A stretch of DNA of 52,355 nt from an uncultured Desulfobulbaceae bacterium. GTDB taxonomy: Bacteria; Desulfobacterota; Desulfobulbia; Desulfobulbales; Desulfocapsaceae. Where the stretch lies: the NCBI GenBank assembly GCA_937910875.1, contig CALENA010000010.1, forward strand, positions 1 through 52,355. The letters run 5' to 3'. The translations under genes were made by a program, and so were the position numbers. Below, one piece after another: positions 25,212-34,198 of this stretch; the first letter of the stretch is position 1, and each line of letters opens with the position of its first letter. The notes beneath the pieces were generated by a model. It ran no database searches. It was not told the origin of the DNA and was given only the letters and a program-made list of their open reading frames with translations.

Positions 25212-26237
25212 ATGAAGTACGCCTTCTCATTTCTGGCAGTCATTGCGTTGATTCTGATCGCATGGCTAGGATCCCGGATACCGGGCATGGAGTACCTGTT
25301 TGGGGTCGCCATTCCCTATCTGGCCATTATGGTCTTCCTGGGTGGCTTTGTCTATCGAGTCATACATTGGGCCAAATCACCGGTTCCCTTTTCCATCCCG
25401 ACCACCTGTGGGCAGGGAAAATCGCTTGATTTCATCAAGCAGGACAAGCTTGACTGTCCCACCAAGACGTCCGAGGTGGTTGCCCGGATGGCCCTGGAAA
25501 TTCTGGCCTTCCGCTCATTGTTCCGCAACACCAAGTCAGAACTGCATGAGGGCCCGAAAATCACCTATGAGTCTTCCAAGTGGCTCTGGCTCTTTGCCTT
25601 GATTTTTCATTATTCCTTCCTGGTGATTGTCCTGCGGCACATGCGTCTGTTCGTCAATCCGGTTCCGGCCTGGATCCAGGCCCTGGAATTTGGCGATGGC
25701 CTCCTGCAGATCGGCGCGCCGACCATGTATATGACTGACGTAGGCCTGATCCTGGGCGTTGTTCTTCTTTTTGGTCGTCGACTGATTACCCGCCATGTTC
25801 GCTACATTTCTCTTGCCAATGACTATTTCCCGCTGGTCCTGATTTTTTCCATTGCCGTGACCGGCATCCTGATGCGCTTCTTCCTGCGCACTGATATTGA
25901 TATCGTCAACATCAAAAACCTGCTCGTCGGTCTGGCGACCCTGCAGCCGGTTATAGGCGCTGAGATTGGAGCTATTTTTTATATCCATATCTTTCTGGTC
26001 TCCGTGCTTCTGGTCTACTTCCCGTTCAGCAAGTTGATGCATCTGGGCGGCGTGTTCATGAGTCCTACCCGGAACATGAAAAACGACAGTCGGGCCAAGC
26101 GCCATATCAACCCCTGGAATGATCCTACCATCAAACCGCACTCCTATGCCGGTTATGAGGATGAGTTCCGTGAGTTTATGGTTGAGGCGGGCATCCCGGT
26201 GGACAAGGAATTGGCACCGAAAAAGGACGAAGCTTAG
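25212..26237 (+). CDS. dsrM: DsrM, haem b-type membrane subunit of DsrMKJOP
   Basis: A 341-aa NarI-like membrane protein that passes electrons from menaquinol towards DsrK. About five to six helices: residues 5-22, 30-47, 125-143, 170-190, 200-220 and 248-268. His residues in the helices (for instance in LIFHYSFLVIVLRHMRLF and FYIHIFLVSVLLVYFPFSKLMHLGG) can ligate two b haems as in NarI. The loop RSLFRNTKSELHEGPKITYESSKWLWLF is typical of DsrM. It has a GAGGTAAG ribosome site and leads the MKJOP block. Confidence 0.94.
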   Translation: MKYAFSFLAVIALILIAWLGSRIPGMEYLFGVAIPYLAIMVFLGGFVYRVIHWAKSPVPFSIPTTCGQGKSLDFIKQDKLDCPTKTSEVVARMALEILAFRSLFRNTKSELHEGPKITYESSKWLWLFALIFHYSFLVIVLRHMRLFVNPVPAWIQALEFGDGLLQIGAPTMYMTDVGLILGVVLLFGRRLITRHVRYISLANDYFPLVLIFSIAVTGILMRFFLRTDIDIVNIKNLLVGLATLQPVIGAEIGAIFYIHIFLVSVLLVYFPFSKLMHLGGVFMSPTRNMKNDSRAKRHINPWNDPTIKPHSYAGYEDEFREFMVEAGIPVDKELAPKKDEA

Positions 26238-26276
26238 GATTTTGACAATTCAAACGAGCTGATAAGGATAAGAACA

Positions 26277-27908
26277 ATGGCAGTTGCAAAACTAGAACAA
26301 TTATCGAAAAGTGTAGTGCAGGGTCCGTCCTTGGCCACCGGAGCGATACCGACCCAGGACTGGATGGACGTGCCGGTGGTCTTCAAACCGGGTAACTTTG
26401 CCTACCAGGCCAAGGTGGAGAAGGTTGAGTATCTCAACTCCCAGAAGGATCTCAACTTCCCCAATGCCCGTGAATGGTCGCCTGAGAATGACGACTGGAA
26501 ACTTCCTGAGGACTGGAAGGAAATTATCCTGCACGGTTTGAAGGAGAGGCTGGACAAGTTCCGGAGCCTGAAGATCTTCATGGATTGCTGCGTGCGCTGT
26601 GGCGCCTGCGCGGATAAGTGCCATTTCTTCCTGGGCACTGGAGATCCCAAAAATATGCCGGTGATGCGGGCTGAACTTTTGCGCTCGATCTACCGCAATG
26701 ACTTTACTCTTGCCGGTAAACTTATGGGCAAGATGGCCGGTGCCCGCGAGATGACCGTGGGTGTGCTCAAGGAGTGGTTCATGTACTCCTATCAGTGTAC
26801 AGAGTGTCGGCGCTGTTCCGTCTTCTGTCCCTACGGCATTGATACGGCCGAGGTGACCATGATGCTCCGCGAACTCCTTCATCTGGTGGGCGTGGGTATC
26901 AACTGGATTCTGGAGCCTGCCTCCAACTCAAACCGGACCGGTAACCACATGGGCCTTCAGCCCCATACCTTTAAGGACAATGTCGATTTCCTGGCCGAAG
27001 ATGTGGAGAACCTGACCGGAGTCAAGATCAACCACTCCTTTAACCGTAAGGGGGCCGAGGTCCTGTTCATCACCCCGTCGGCAGATGTCTTTGCCGAACC
27101 TGGTTTGTACACGGCCATGGGCTATCTGGCACTCTTCGAGGAGATCGGGCTTGACTATACCTGGTCGACCTATGCCTCAGAGGGTGGTAACTTTGGTCTT
27201 TTTACCAACAATGAGTTGATGAAGAAACTGAACGGCAAGATGTATGCTGAGGCCAAACGCCTGGGGGTCAAGTACATCATCGGTGGTGAATGCGGCCACA
27301 TGTGGCGTGTGGTTCACCAGTATATGGATACCATGAACGGCCCGGCCGATTTCCTTGAGGTGCCCAAGTCCTCGATCACCGGTACGGTCTTTAACAATGC
27401 GGCCTCCACCAAGATGGTTCACATCAGTGAGTTCACCGCTGATCTGATCCGCCACAACAAAATCAAGCTTGATCCCAGCCGGAACAGCCATGTCAAGGCA
27501 ACCTTCCATGATTCCTGTAACCCGGCCCGGGCCATGGGGCTTTTGGATGAGCCGCGCTATATCCTTGATCATGTCCTTGATAACTGGGTGGAGATGCCTG
27601 AGAATACGATTCGCGAGCAGACCTTCTGCTGTGGTTCCGGAACCGGTCTTAATACCGATGAGATCATGGAGTTGCGGATGCGTGCGGGGCTGCCCCGGGC
27701 CAATGCAGTCAAGCATGTGATTGACAAGTATGGTGTCAATACACTCTCCTGTGTCTGTGCCATTGACCGGGCGACCTTGACCTCTCTCATGAATTATTGG
27801 AATCCGGGCTGTGACGTCTGCGGTGTTTCTGAACTGGTCGGTAACGCCCTGGTCATGAAAGGCGAAAACAGACAAGAACTTACTGAAGGTCTGAGGACTC
27901 TCGTCTAA
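26277..27908 (+). CDS. dsrK: DsrK, HdrD-like iron-sulfur subunit
   Basis: A 543-aa cytoplasmic protein anchored at DsrM that reduces the DsrC trisulfide/disulfide. It has a CCVRCGACADKC cluster (Cys 104-115), CTECRRCSVFC near 173-184, and two HdrD-type CCG regions: FHDSCNPARAMG and FCCGSGTGLNTDE, plus SCVCAIDRA near the end, which together ligate the noncubane [4Fe-4S] centre of HdrB/D proteins. The N-terminal ~100 residues lack clusters and form the DsrK-specific region. Length and order fit sulfate-reducer DsrK. It is 39 bp after dsrM. Confidence 0.95.
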   Translation: MAVAKLEQLSKSVVQGPSLATGAIPTQDWMDVPVVFKPGNFAYQAKVEKVEYLNSQKDLNFPNAREWSPENDDWKLPEDWKEIILHGLKERLDKFRSLKIFMDCCVRCGACADKCHFFLGTGDPKNMPVMRAELLRSIYRNDFTLAGKLMGKMAGAREMTVGVLKEWFMYSYQCTECRRCSVFCPYGIDTAEVTMMLRELLHLVGVGINWILEPASNSNRTGNHMGLQPHTFKDNVDFLAEDVENLTGVKINHSFNRKGAEVLFITPSADVFAEPGLYTAMGYLALFEEIGLDYTWSTYASEGGNFGLFTNNELMKKLNGKMYAEAKRLGVKYIIGGECGHMWRVVHQYMDTMNGPADFLEVPKSSITGTVFNNAASTKMVHISEFTADLIRHNKIKLDPSRNSHVKATFHDSCNPARAMGLLDEPRYILDHVLDNWVEMPENTIREQTFCCGSGTGLNTDEIMELRMRAGLPRANAVKHVIDKYGVNTLSCVCAIDRATLTSLMNYWNPGCDVCGVSELVGNALVMKGENRQELTEGLRTLV

Positions 27909-27936
27909 CCAGGACCGGAATGGAGGAATAACTCGA

Positions 27937-28332
27937 ATGTATAATAAAAGTACGATCATCCCTGGACTGATTCTATTTGTCCTTTTTGTGACCTTCCCGG
28001 TCTGGTTCAACGGCTTGGATGCCGGAGCCGTGCCGAAACCGGAGATGCCGCCGGGTGGACAAAAACAGTGTGTGTTGCCGGCAGCCGAGATGCGTGCCAG
28101 CCATATGCAGCTTCTCAATGAGTGGCGTGATAACGTTCTGCGGGACGGGAATCGTGTGACTGTTGAGGTTGACGGCAAGGAGTATCGCAAGGGACTGCAG
28201 ATGGCCTGTATGGAATGCCATACCAGCCAGGAAAAATTCTGTGATACCTGCCATGTCTATGCGTCCGTCAAACCATACTGTTGGGACTGCCATATTACCC
28301 CAGAGGCAGCTGCAAAGAAGGAGACCCACTAA
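27937..28332 (+). CDS. dsrJ: DsrJ, periplasmic trihaem cytochrome c
   Basis: A 131-aa protein with an N-terminal anchor (about 8-24) and three CXXCH sites: CMECH, CDTCH and CWDCH (about residues 92-121). Cys45 in GGQKQCVLP corresponds to the Cys known to ligate one haem in DsrJ, giving the unusual His/Cys coordination. It faces the periplasm and exchanges electrons with DsrO. Its stop shares a base with the dsrO start (TAATG). Confidence 0.94.
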   Translation: MYNKSTIIPGLILFVLFVTFPVWFNGLDAGAVPKPEMPPGGQKQCVLPAAEMRASHMQLLNEWRDNVLRDGNRVTVEVDGKEYRKGLQMACMECHTSQEKFCDTCHVYASVKPYCWDCHITPEAAAKKETH

Positions 28333-29159
28333 TGGATAAGCAAAGAAGAAAATTCTTAAAAATAGCAGGTGCTTCGGCTTTGGCTGGTATCGGCGCGCCG
28401 GCTCTTGTCAAGTTGACTGCCGGTTCGGCGTATGCCTCAACTCATGGAGCAGCCCCGGCCCATGGCGCGGCCCCTGCAACGGGACATGCAGAAGCAGCGC
28501 CCACTGGAGTCCGCCTGGGCATGGTCATCGACATGAGAGTTATTGCTGACCATCCAGCCCTGCTGGACAAGGCGATCAGCTCATGTACTGAAGCCCACAA
28601 TATCCCCGATTTTGCAGGTGACCGCAAAAACGAGATCAAATGGATCTGGAAGGCTCCTTTTGGGTCGGTCTTTACGGAACATTCAACGTCTCATCTGCCA
28701 AAGATGGTGCAGGATACTGATTTTGCTGTGCTCTGTAACCATTGTGACGATCCACCCTGTGTTCGGGCCTGCCCGACCAAGGCGACCTTCAAGGTCAAGG
28801 CAAACGGGATCGTGGCCATGGATTTCCATCGTTGTATCGGCTGTCGTTTCTGCATGGCTGCCTGTCCCTACGGTGCCCGGAGTTTCAACTGGCAAGATCC
28901 GAGGCCCTATGTCAAAAAGTACAACCCCGATTTCCCCACACGTATGCGTGGTGTAGTCGAGAAGTGCAACTTTTGTGGCGAGCGCCTGGCCCTTGGAAAG
29001 GAGCCGGCCTGTGTTGAGGCCTGTAAGGGAACCGGGGCGATTGTCTTCGGTGACCTGAACGATCCCCAGTCCGAGATCCGTCAGATCCTTGACCGGGAAT
29101 TTACCATCCAGCGCAAGCCGAGTCTGGGTACCAAACCGTCCGTCTTTTATATCGTGTGA
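28332..29159 (+). CDS. dsrO: DsrO, Tat-exported iron-sulfur subunit
   Basis: A 275-aa periplasmic ferredoxin-like protein. Twin-arginine signal at residues 5-7 (QRRKFLKIAG), then a signal h-region and a His/Ala/Pro-rich linker with AHGAAPA-type repeats. Three Cys groups are clear: CNHCDDPPCVRAC, CIGCRFCMAAC and CNFCGE…ACVEAC. The first group of related proteins (CxxCxxCxxxC) is reduced to a single Cys (SSCTEAHNIP), as I recall for sulfate-reducer DsrO. ATG 28332 overlaps the dsrJ stop by one base; the upstream in-frame codons would lack the Tat start context. Confidence 0.94.
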   Translation: MDKQRRKFLKIAGASALAGIGAPALVKLTAGSAYASTHGAAPAHGAAPATGHAEAAPTGVRLGMVIDMRVIADHPALLDKAISSCTEAHNIPDFAGDRKNEIKWIWKAPFGSVFTEHSTSHLPKMVQDTDFAVLCNHCDDPPCVRACPTKATFKVKANGIVAMDFHRCIGCRFCMAACPYGARSFNWQDPRPYVKKYNPDFPTRMRGVVEKCNFCGERLALGKEPACVEACKGTGAIVFGDLNDPQSEIRQILDREFTIQRKPSLGTKPSVFYIV

Positions 29160-29166
29160 GGGAGTC

Positions 29167-30339
29167 ATGATTGAAAAAACACTCAAAGGTAAACCGGCCT
29201 ATTGGATCTGGCTGGCCTTCTTAGGAATGTTCATGGCTGTGGGGGTCGCCTGTTATGTCAGGCAGTACCTGTTCGGTCTGGGCCTGACCGGTATGAGCCG
29301 GGATGTTTCATGGGGACTTTATATTTCTCAGTTCACCTTTCTGGTCGGAGTTGCGGCTGGAGGCGTGATGTTGGTTCTTCCATATTATATCCATGATTAC
29401 AAGGTGTTTGGTCGGATCACCATTCTTGGTGAGTTCCTGGCCATTGCCGCCATCGTCATGTGTCTGCTCTTTATCATGGCAGATCTTGGTCAGCCGCTCC
29501 GGGCCTTGAATGTGGTCCTGCATCCGACCCCTAATTCAATGCTCTTCTATGACATGATCGTCCTGAACGGCTATCTGTTCCTGAACATTCTCTGTGGTTG
29601 GGTTATTCTCACTGCCGAGCGGAAGCAGGTGCATCCGCCCAAGTGGATCTATTTCTTTGTCTATCTGAGTATCCCCTTTGCCGTTTCCATTCATACGGTG
29701 ACCGCCATGCTCTATTGCGGTCTGCCCGGGCGCCATTTTTGGCTTTCAGCGATTATTGCTCCCCGCTTTCTCGCCTCGGCCTTTGCTGCTGGCCCTGCGT
29801 TGATCGTTCTCATCAGTCTGATTCTCAAACGGGTGGCCAATTATGATGCGGGCAAGGAAGCGATCAATAAGCTTGTGACCATCATGATCTATTCCGCCCT
29901 GCTCAATCTCTTCTTCATAGGCCTTGAGTTTTTTGTCGGATATTATTCAAATATCCCCGGTCATAAAGAGACCCTGCAGTATCTCTTCTTTGGTCTTGAG
30001 CATCATGGCCATGTCTACAATAACCTGGTTCCCTTCATGTGGGCATCCATCATCTTCATGGTTGGTTCTATTGCCATGCTGGCCACTCCGGCCATCCGCA
30101 AGGGCAATGAGTTTCTGCTGGGTCTGGCCTGTCTGATTCTCTTTACCGGACTGTGGATCGATAAGGGCCTCGGTTTTGTCTTTGGTGGTTTTGTTCCCAA
30201 TCCCCTGCTTGAGATCACCGAGTATATCCCCACGGCCAATGAGCTTGGGATTGCCCTTGGTATCTGGGCCACCGGGTTCTTTGTCCTGACCCTGCTCTAC
30301 AAGATCGCTGTGAACGTAGAACACGAGATTGAGCACTAG
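29167..30339 (+). CDS. dsrP: DsrP, NrfD-type quinone-interacting membrane subunit
   Basis: A 390-aa integral membrane protein with about ten helices that exchanges electrons between the menaquinone pool and DsrO/DsrJ. Family signatures include FVYLSIPFAVSIHTVTA and SWGLYISQFTFLVGVAAGG near residues 47-65, plus FIMADLGQPLRAL near 105, the NrfD DLGxP-type region. A GAGGGAG ribosome site supports ATG 29167. It is the last gene of the locus, with a strong terminator 21 bp downstream. No dsrAB, dsrC or dsrN lies in this window. Confidence 0.95.
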   Translation: MIEKTLKGKPAYWIWLAFLGMFMAVGVACYVRQYLFGLGLTGMSRDVSWGLYISQFTFLVGVAAGGVMLVLPYYIHDYKVFGRITILGEFLAIAAIVMCLLFIMADLGQPLRALNVVLHPTPNSMLFYDMIVLNGYLFLNILCGWVILTAERKQVHPPKWIYFFVYLSIPFAVSIHTVTAMLYCGLPGRHFWLSAIIAPRFLASAFAAGPALIVLISLILKRVANYDAGKEAINKLVTIMIYSALLNLFFIGLEFFVGYYSNIPGHKETLQYLFFGLEHHGHVYNNLVPFMWASIIFMVGSIAMLATPAIRKGNEFLLGLACLILFTGLWIDKGLGFVFGGFVPNPLLEITEYIPTANELGIALGIWATGFFVLTLLYKIAVNVEHEIEH

Positions 30340-30360
30340 GATCAATCCTGGTCTGAATCT

Positions 30361-30391
30361 AAGCCCCCGAGAAATCGGGGGCTTTTTTTTT
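30361..30391 (+). terminator. Strong terminator closing the dsrMKJOP operon
   Basis: AAGCCCCCGA and TCGGGGGCTT form a perfect 10-bp stem around a GAAA tetraloop, followed by eight or more Ts. Confidence 0.95.
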
Positions 30392-30512
30392 GCCCTGAAC
30401 TCGGGTATAGTTTGGAGTCTTTGTCTGAAATTCGACCAATCATTCTCAGCAACTGTGGCGCGGTCCATTTTTCTTTGTTCCGCCGGAGTTCTCTCCAAGA
30501 GGTGTCTTGCCA

Positions 30513-31211
30513 GTGGCCGCCAAGCGTGTCCTGATCCTTTACTATTCCTACACGAATCAGACCAAAAACTTGCTTAACGCCCTGGCCCAGGGGCTGGAAG
30601 AGCAGTGGGTTGAAGTCGTCTGGGAACAGCTGCGGCCCATTGATTCGTTGCGGTTTCCCATCGGGACGGTCTGGGGGACCCTGGTCATGATGGTCCTGAC
30701 CTTCCTGCGCAAACGCTTTCCGATCCAGCCGATTTCTGAGTCCTGTTTTTCCCGTTGGGATCTGATTATCCTGGCCGGGCCGACCTGGTCCTATAATCCC
30801 AGCGGCCCGGTACTCGCCCTTTTTGATCGTGACGGCCGCAGTCTGTTTCAAGACCAGCTGGTCCTGCCCTTGATCTCCTGCCGTGGCTACTGGCGGGCCC
30901 ATCTGTTTGGTCTGAAGCGGCTTCTGCAACGCTGTGGGGCCCGGACCACAACACCTCTGGTTTTTTCCCATCCAACGCCTGAGCCGTGGCGGACGATCGG
31001 TGTCTTTCTCCGTCTGGCCGGGAAGACCCCCCATAACACCAGTTCCCGTTTCCGTCGCTTCTACCCCAGGTATGGTCACAGCCGGGAGCAGATCATCCAC
31101 GCCCGTGAGATCGGTGGCCGGCTGGCCGCCTATATCCACGGAGGCACGCAGGGACGCGATTTTCCCATGCCCATTCCGGTCCCTTGTGACGGCAATGATT
31201 TTGGTGACTGA
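30513..31211 (+). CDS. Flavodoxin-like fold protein
   Basis: A 232-aa protein opening with KRVLILYYSYTNQTKNL, the FMN-phosphate-binding loop pattern (S/T-x-T-x-N-T/Q) of flavodoxins, followed by DLIILAGPTWSYNPSGPVLAL, the second flavin-contacting segment (GxPTW-like). The C-terminal ~70 residues are basic and have no known match. It may bind FMN and carry or transfer electrons, or act as a NAD(P)H-dependent reductase. GTG at 30513 has AAGAGGTG at a suitable distance; a TTG at 30507 is also in frame. It follows the dsr terminator and probably has its own promoter. Confidence 0.75.
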   Translation: MAAKRVLILYYSYTNQTKNLLNALAQGLEEQWVEVVWEQLRPIDSLRFPIGTVWGTLVMMVLTFLRKRFPIQPISESCFSRWDLIILAGPTWSYNPSGPVLALFDRDGRSLFQDQLVLPLISCRGYWRAHLFGLKRLLQRCGARTTTPLVFSHPTPEPWRTIGVFLRLAGKTPHNTSSRFRRFYPRYGHSREQIIHAREIGGRLAAYIHGGTQGRDFPMPIPVPCDGNDFGD

Positions 31212-31294
31212 CTTGGGGCTCTGGTGCAGTGGGCGCAGGGAACGATTTTTCGATCATTCGTTGTTGGTGGAGGATGTGAACGGAAGAAAGGATA

Positions 31295-31314
31295 TGGTCC
31301 AGCCATGCTGGTTA
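31295..31314 (-). repeat. Fragment of family-2 repeat (right end only)
   Basis: Only the TGGTCCAGCCATGCTGGTTA end remains. It overlaps the pilD stop codon: TAA of that gene (31314-31312) is formed by the repeat edge, so an insertion may have set the protein's C-terminus. Confidence 0.7.
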
Positions 31315-32094
31315 GAACAGAGTACCGCTGAGGTAGAGAGTGAAGAGGTGCTGGATCTGTTTGCTGTAGAACAGATAGCCCATGGCGGCCACGGCGAGAA
31401 AGGGGCCGAAGGGGATTCGGGTCTGCATTGAGGAGCCGCTGATGAGCATGGCGGTCAGGCCGATGATGGAGCCGCTGAGCGAACTGGCCAGGATCACAAA
31501 GGGGAGGGCCTGCCAGCCGAGAAAGGCCCCGAGCATGGCCAGAAGTTTGATGTCGCCTCCGCCCATGCCTTCCTGATGACGGAGCAGGAAGTAGCCCCAG
31601 GCGATCAGGTAGAGCAGACCACCACCCGCAAGCAGGCCGATCAGTGAATCCTGCCAGGTCAGGGTCGGGCTGATCAGGGCAAAGAGAAAGCCCAGGACGA
31701 TTCCGGGCAGGCTGATGGAATCGGGGATGATCTGGTGATAGATGTCGATCCAGATGATGACCAAAAGGGCCGCGCAAAAAACAAAATAGCCGCCAAAGGC
31801 AAGGCTTGGGCCAAAACGAGCCATGAGCCCCAGGCTGAGCAGTCCCATGCTCATCTCCACCAGCGGATACTGGAGCGAGATCTGTTTGTGGCAGGTGCGG
31901 CAGCGGCCCCGGAGCAGGAGATAGCTGAGCAGGGGGATGTTGTCATACCAGTGGAGCGGACTCTTGCACTGGGGACAGTGTGAGGCAGGGAGGACAATGG
32001 AACTGCCCTCCTCGGGCAGACGCAGGATGACCACGTTGAGAAAGCTGCCGACGATGGCACCGAAACAGAAGGTAAGGATGAGCAGGAGTTCCAT
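31312..32094 (-). CDS. pilD: Type IV prepilin peptidase / N-methyltransferase
   Basis: A 260-aa inner-membrane aspartic protease that cuts and N-methylates type IV pilin or type II secretion pseudopilin leaders. It has the N-terminal zinc-type CPQC...CRTC pair (residues about 40-70), about seven helices and both catalytic Asp motifs, IIWIDIYHQIIPD and GMGGGDIKLLA. Family start GAIVGSFLNVVILRLP fits ATG 32094. The stop codon sits in a repeat fragment. There are no pilus genes in the window, so it acts on substrates encoded elsewhere. Confidence 0.94.
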   Translation of the reverse strand: MELLLILTFCFGAIVGSFLNVVILRLPEEGSSIVLPASHCPQCKSPLHWYDNIPLLSYLLLRGRCRTCHKQISLQYPLVEMSMGLLSLGLMARFGPSLAFGGYFVFCAALLVIIWIDIYHQIIPDSISLPGIVLGFLFALISPTLTWQDSLIGLLAGGGLLYLIAWGYFLLRHQEGMGGGDIKLLAMLGAFLGWQALPFVILASSLSGSIIGLTAMLISGSSMQTRIPFGPFLAVAAMGYLFYSKQIQHLFTLYLSGTLF

Positions 32095-32175
32095 GAGGGC
32101 GGTTTCTGGCCTGGAAGGTATGGGTGAGAGGACTGTAGAACGAGTATTTACTGGTAACTATATCTATTACGAATC

Positions 32176-32964
32176 ATGAATCAAATCCAGGAAAAAGTAC
32201 AACTGATCCGCTCAGAGCGCCTGACGGCCGATATATTTCGCCTGACTCTGGCCTCGCAGGCCATTGCCGCGTCCGCGGCTCCGGGACAGTTTGTCATGGT
32301 CCGGACCGGAACGGCCCACGACCCACTCCTGCGGAGACCCTTTTCCATTTATCAGACCAGTAGTGATGGAACCTTTCAGATTGTCTTCAAGGTGATCGGT
32401 CGTGGAACCACTTTGCTGGCCCATTGTCGTGAGGGCGAAGAGTTGTCGGTCCTTGGTCCTCTGGGCCGCGGATATCGCCTTGAGCAGAAGGGGCAGAACA
32501 TCCTGGTCGGCGGGGGGATGGGAATTGCGCCCATGCTTTTTTTGGCCAAGCGTCTTCTGAAGAAAACAGCCCTGCAGGAGCCGCCTCAGGTTTTGCTCGG
32601 GGCCCGCAACAAAGAAGAATTGCAGCCTATGCTGGTTGACTTTCAGGCCTTGGGCGTTCGGGTCCTGACGGCCACTGATGATGGCTCTCTTGGCCACCAT
32701 GGCCTGGTTACAGACCGGCTCAGGAAACTGCATCCGGCACCGGAGAGTATGGTCTACTGCTGCGGTCCAAAGCCGATGATGGCGGCGGTGGCCATGATCT
32801 GTCGGGAGCGATCTCTTGCCTGTCAGGTCTCGGTGGAAACCGCCATGGCCTGCGGTATGGGGGCCTGCCTTGGCTGTACCATCCCTTTGCAGGATGGGTC
32901 GTATGGCCATGCCTGTTCTGATGGACCGGTCTTTGATGCCGAGAGGATATTATGGACTTTGTAA
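32176..32964 (+). CDS. pyrK: Dihydroorotate dehydrogenase B electron-transfer subunit
   Basis: A 262-aa FAD and [2Fe-2S] protein that links PyrD to NAD. It has an N-terminal flavin domain ([10 protein letters not shown]), NAD-binding GGGMGIAPM and the C-terminal cysteines CGMGACLGC…HAC for the [2Fe-2S] centre. It overlaps the pyrD region closely: pyrD begins 11 bp after its stop (or within it). The pair forms the class 1B enzyme, common in anaerobes using NAD as acceptor. Confidence 0.94.
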   Translation: MNQIQEKVQLIRSERLTADIFRLTLASQAIAASAAPGQFVMVRTGTAHDPLLRRPFSIYQTSSDGTFQIVFKVIGRGTTLLAHCREGEELSVLGPLGRGYRLEQKGQNILVGGGMGIAPMLFLAKRLLKKTALQEPPQVLLGARNKEELQPMLVDFQALGVRVLTATDDGSLGHHGLVTDRLRKLHPAPESMVYCCGPKPMMAAVAMICRERSLACQVSVETAMACGMGACLGCTIPLQDGSYGHACSDGPVFDAERILWTL

Positions 32965-32975
32965 CGGAGAAGAAT

Positions 32976-33905
32976 ATGGACCATGACCTTGAGGTTCGGA
33001 TCGGCTCTCTGGTCCTGCGGAATCCCGTCCTGACGGCCTCCGGTACTTTTGGCTATGCCCGGGAGTTTGAGCAGTTTGTCAATCTCCATCGTCTGGGTGG
33101 AGTGGTGGTCAAGGGGATATCGCTTGAGCCCCGACCCGGCAATCCTCCGCCACGAATTGTCGAGACCTCCTGTGGCATGCTGAACGCCATTGGTCTCGAA
33201 AATGTCGGGGTTGAACGGTTCATTGCCGAGAAAATGCCCTATCTGAACAATCTGGATGTCCCGGTATTCGTCAATATCCTTGGTGATTCAGTTGACGAGT
33301 ATCAACGGCTGGCAGCCCGACTGGCCGGGATTCCCGGGGTCAGCGCGCTGGAGGTCAATATCTCATGTCCCAATGTCAAAAAGGGCGGAGCCGCCTTTGG
33401 TTCGGACCCGGACATGGCCGCGGCTGTGACCCGGGCGGTCAAGCAGGAAAGTGATGTGCCGGTTATTGTCAAGCTCTCGCCCAATGTCACGGATGTTACG
33501 GTCATTGCAAGGGCCGTGGAGGCGGCCGGGGCCGATGGACTCAGTTTGATCAACACCCTGATCGGCATGGCCGTGGACCTGCGGACCCGGCGGCCGAAAC
33601 TGGCCAATGTCATTGGTGGCTTGTCTGGCCCGGCCATCAAGCCCGTGGCCCTGCGGATGGTATATCAGGTGGCCAGGGCGGTGTCGGTCCCGGTGATTGG
33701 CATTGGCGGGATTGCTTCGGCCGAAGATGCCCTGGAATTTATCCTGGCCGGTGCCACGGCAGTCCAGGTGGGTACTGCCAACTTTGTCAATCCGCGGGCC
33801 AGCGAAGAGATTGTGGAGGGCATGGCCGCCTATGTCCATGCCCAGCATCTGGGTTCGATCCGTGAGTTGATCGGAGCCTTGCAGATCAGCGAGGGCGGCA
33901 GCTGA
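32976..33905 (+). CDS. pyrD: Dihydroorotate dehydrogenase, class 1B catalytic subunit
   Basis: A 309-aa FMN barrel oxidising dihydroorotate to orotate. It has [16 protein letters not shown] at the start, [17 protein letters not shown] with the catalytic Cys in NISCPN, and [15 protein letters not shown] with the FMN-phosphate loop. ATG 32976 ([11 protein letters not shown]) fits the family start and has GGAG upstream; ATG 32952, in frame and overlapping pyrK, is an alternative. Its stop overlaps the DUF1232 gene start (TGATG). Confidence 0.94.
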   Translation: MDHDLEVRIGSLVLRNPVLTASGTFGYAREFEQFVNLHRLGGVVVKGISLEPRPGNPPPRIVETSCGMLNAIGLENVGVERFIAEKMPYLNNLDVPVFVNILGDSVDEYQRLAARLAGIPGVSALEVNISCPNVKKGGAAFGSDPDMAAAVTRAVKQESDVPVIVKLSPNVTDVTVIARAVEAAGADGLSLINTLIGMAVDLRTRRPKLANVIGGLSGPAIKPVALRMVYQVARAVSVPVIGIGGIASAEDALEFILAGATAVQVGTANFVNPRASEEIVEGMAAYVHAQHLGSIRELIGALQISEGGS

Positions 33906-34195
33906 TGGCAGGTGGGAAAAATCTGTGGCTGCGGCCGGGGCTCTGGGGGCGTTTCCATTCATATGGCCGCCTGCTTTTCAGTGCCGGGACCCCGTGGCGG
34001 GTCAGGCTGATCCTCCTGGCGGCCCTGCTCTATCTGCTCTCGCCCGTGGATTTGATCCCCGACTGGATTCCTGGTCTGGGTCTGGTTGATGATATGACCC
34101 TGGTTATTCTTCTCGTAACCCTTGCTGTCAGACTGGCCGAGCGGGCAGGCCAGTCTGGAAAACCCGTATCTGCCCATTTCATGAGGAATGACTGA
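33905..34195 (+). CDS. DUF1232 (YkvA-like) small membrane protein
   Basis: A 96-aa protein with the DUF1232 core ALLYLLSPVDLIPDWIPGLGLVDDMTLV, a hydrophobic hairpin with the conserved SPxDLIPD. Its ATG overlaps the pyrD stop and aroD starts three bases after its end, so it is embedded in a biosynthetic operon without an obvious biochemical link. The function of DUF1232 proteins is unknown to me. Confidence 0.85.
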   Translation: MAGGKNLWLRPGLWGRFHSYGRLLFSAGTPWRVRLILLAALLYLLSPVDLIPDWIPGLGLVDDMTLVILLVTLAVRLAERAGQSGKPVSAHFMRND

Positions 34196-34198
34196 GCC

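Noticed and set aside
27177-28190. 337-aa reverse-strand frame over dsrK and dsrJ
   Set aside because: Shadow of two recognised genes.
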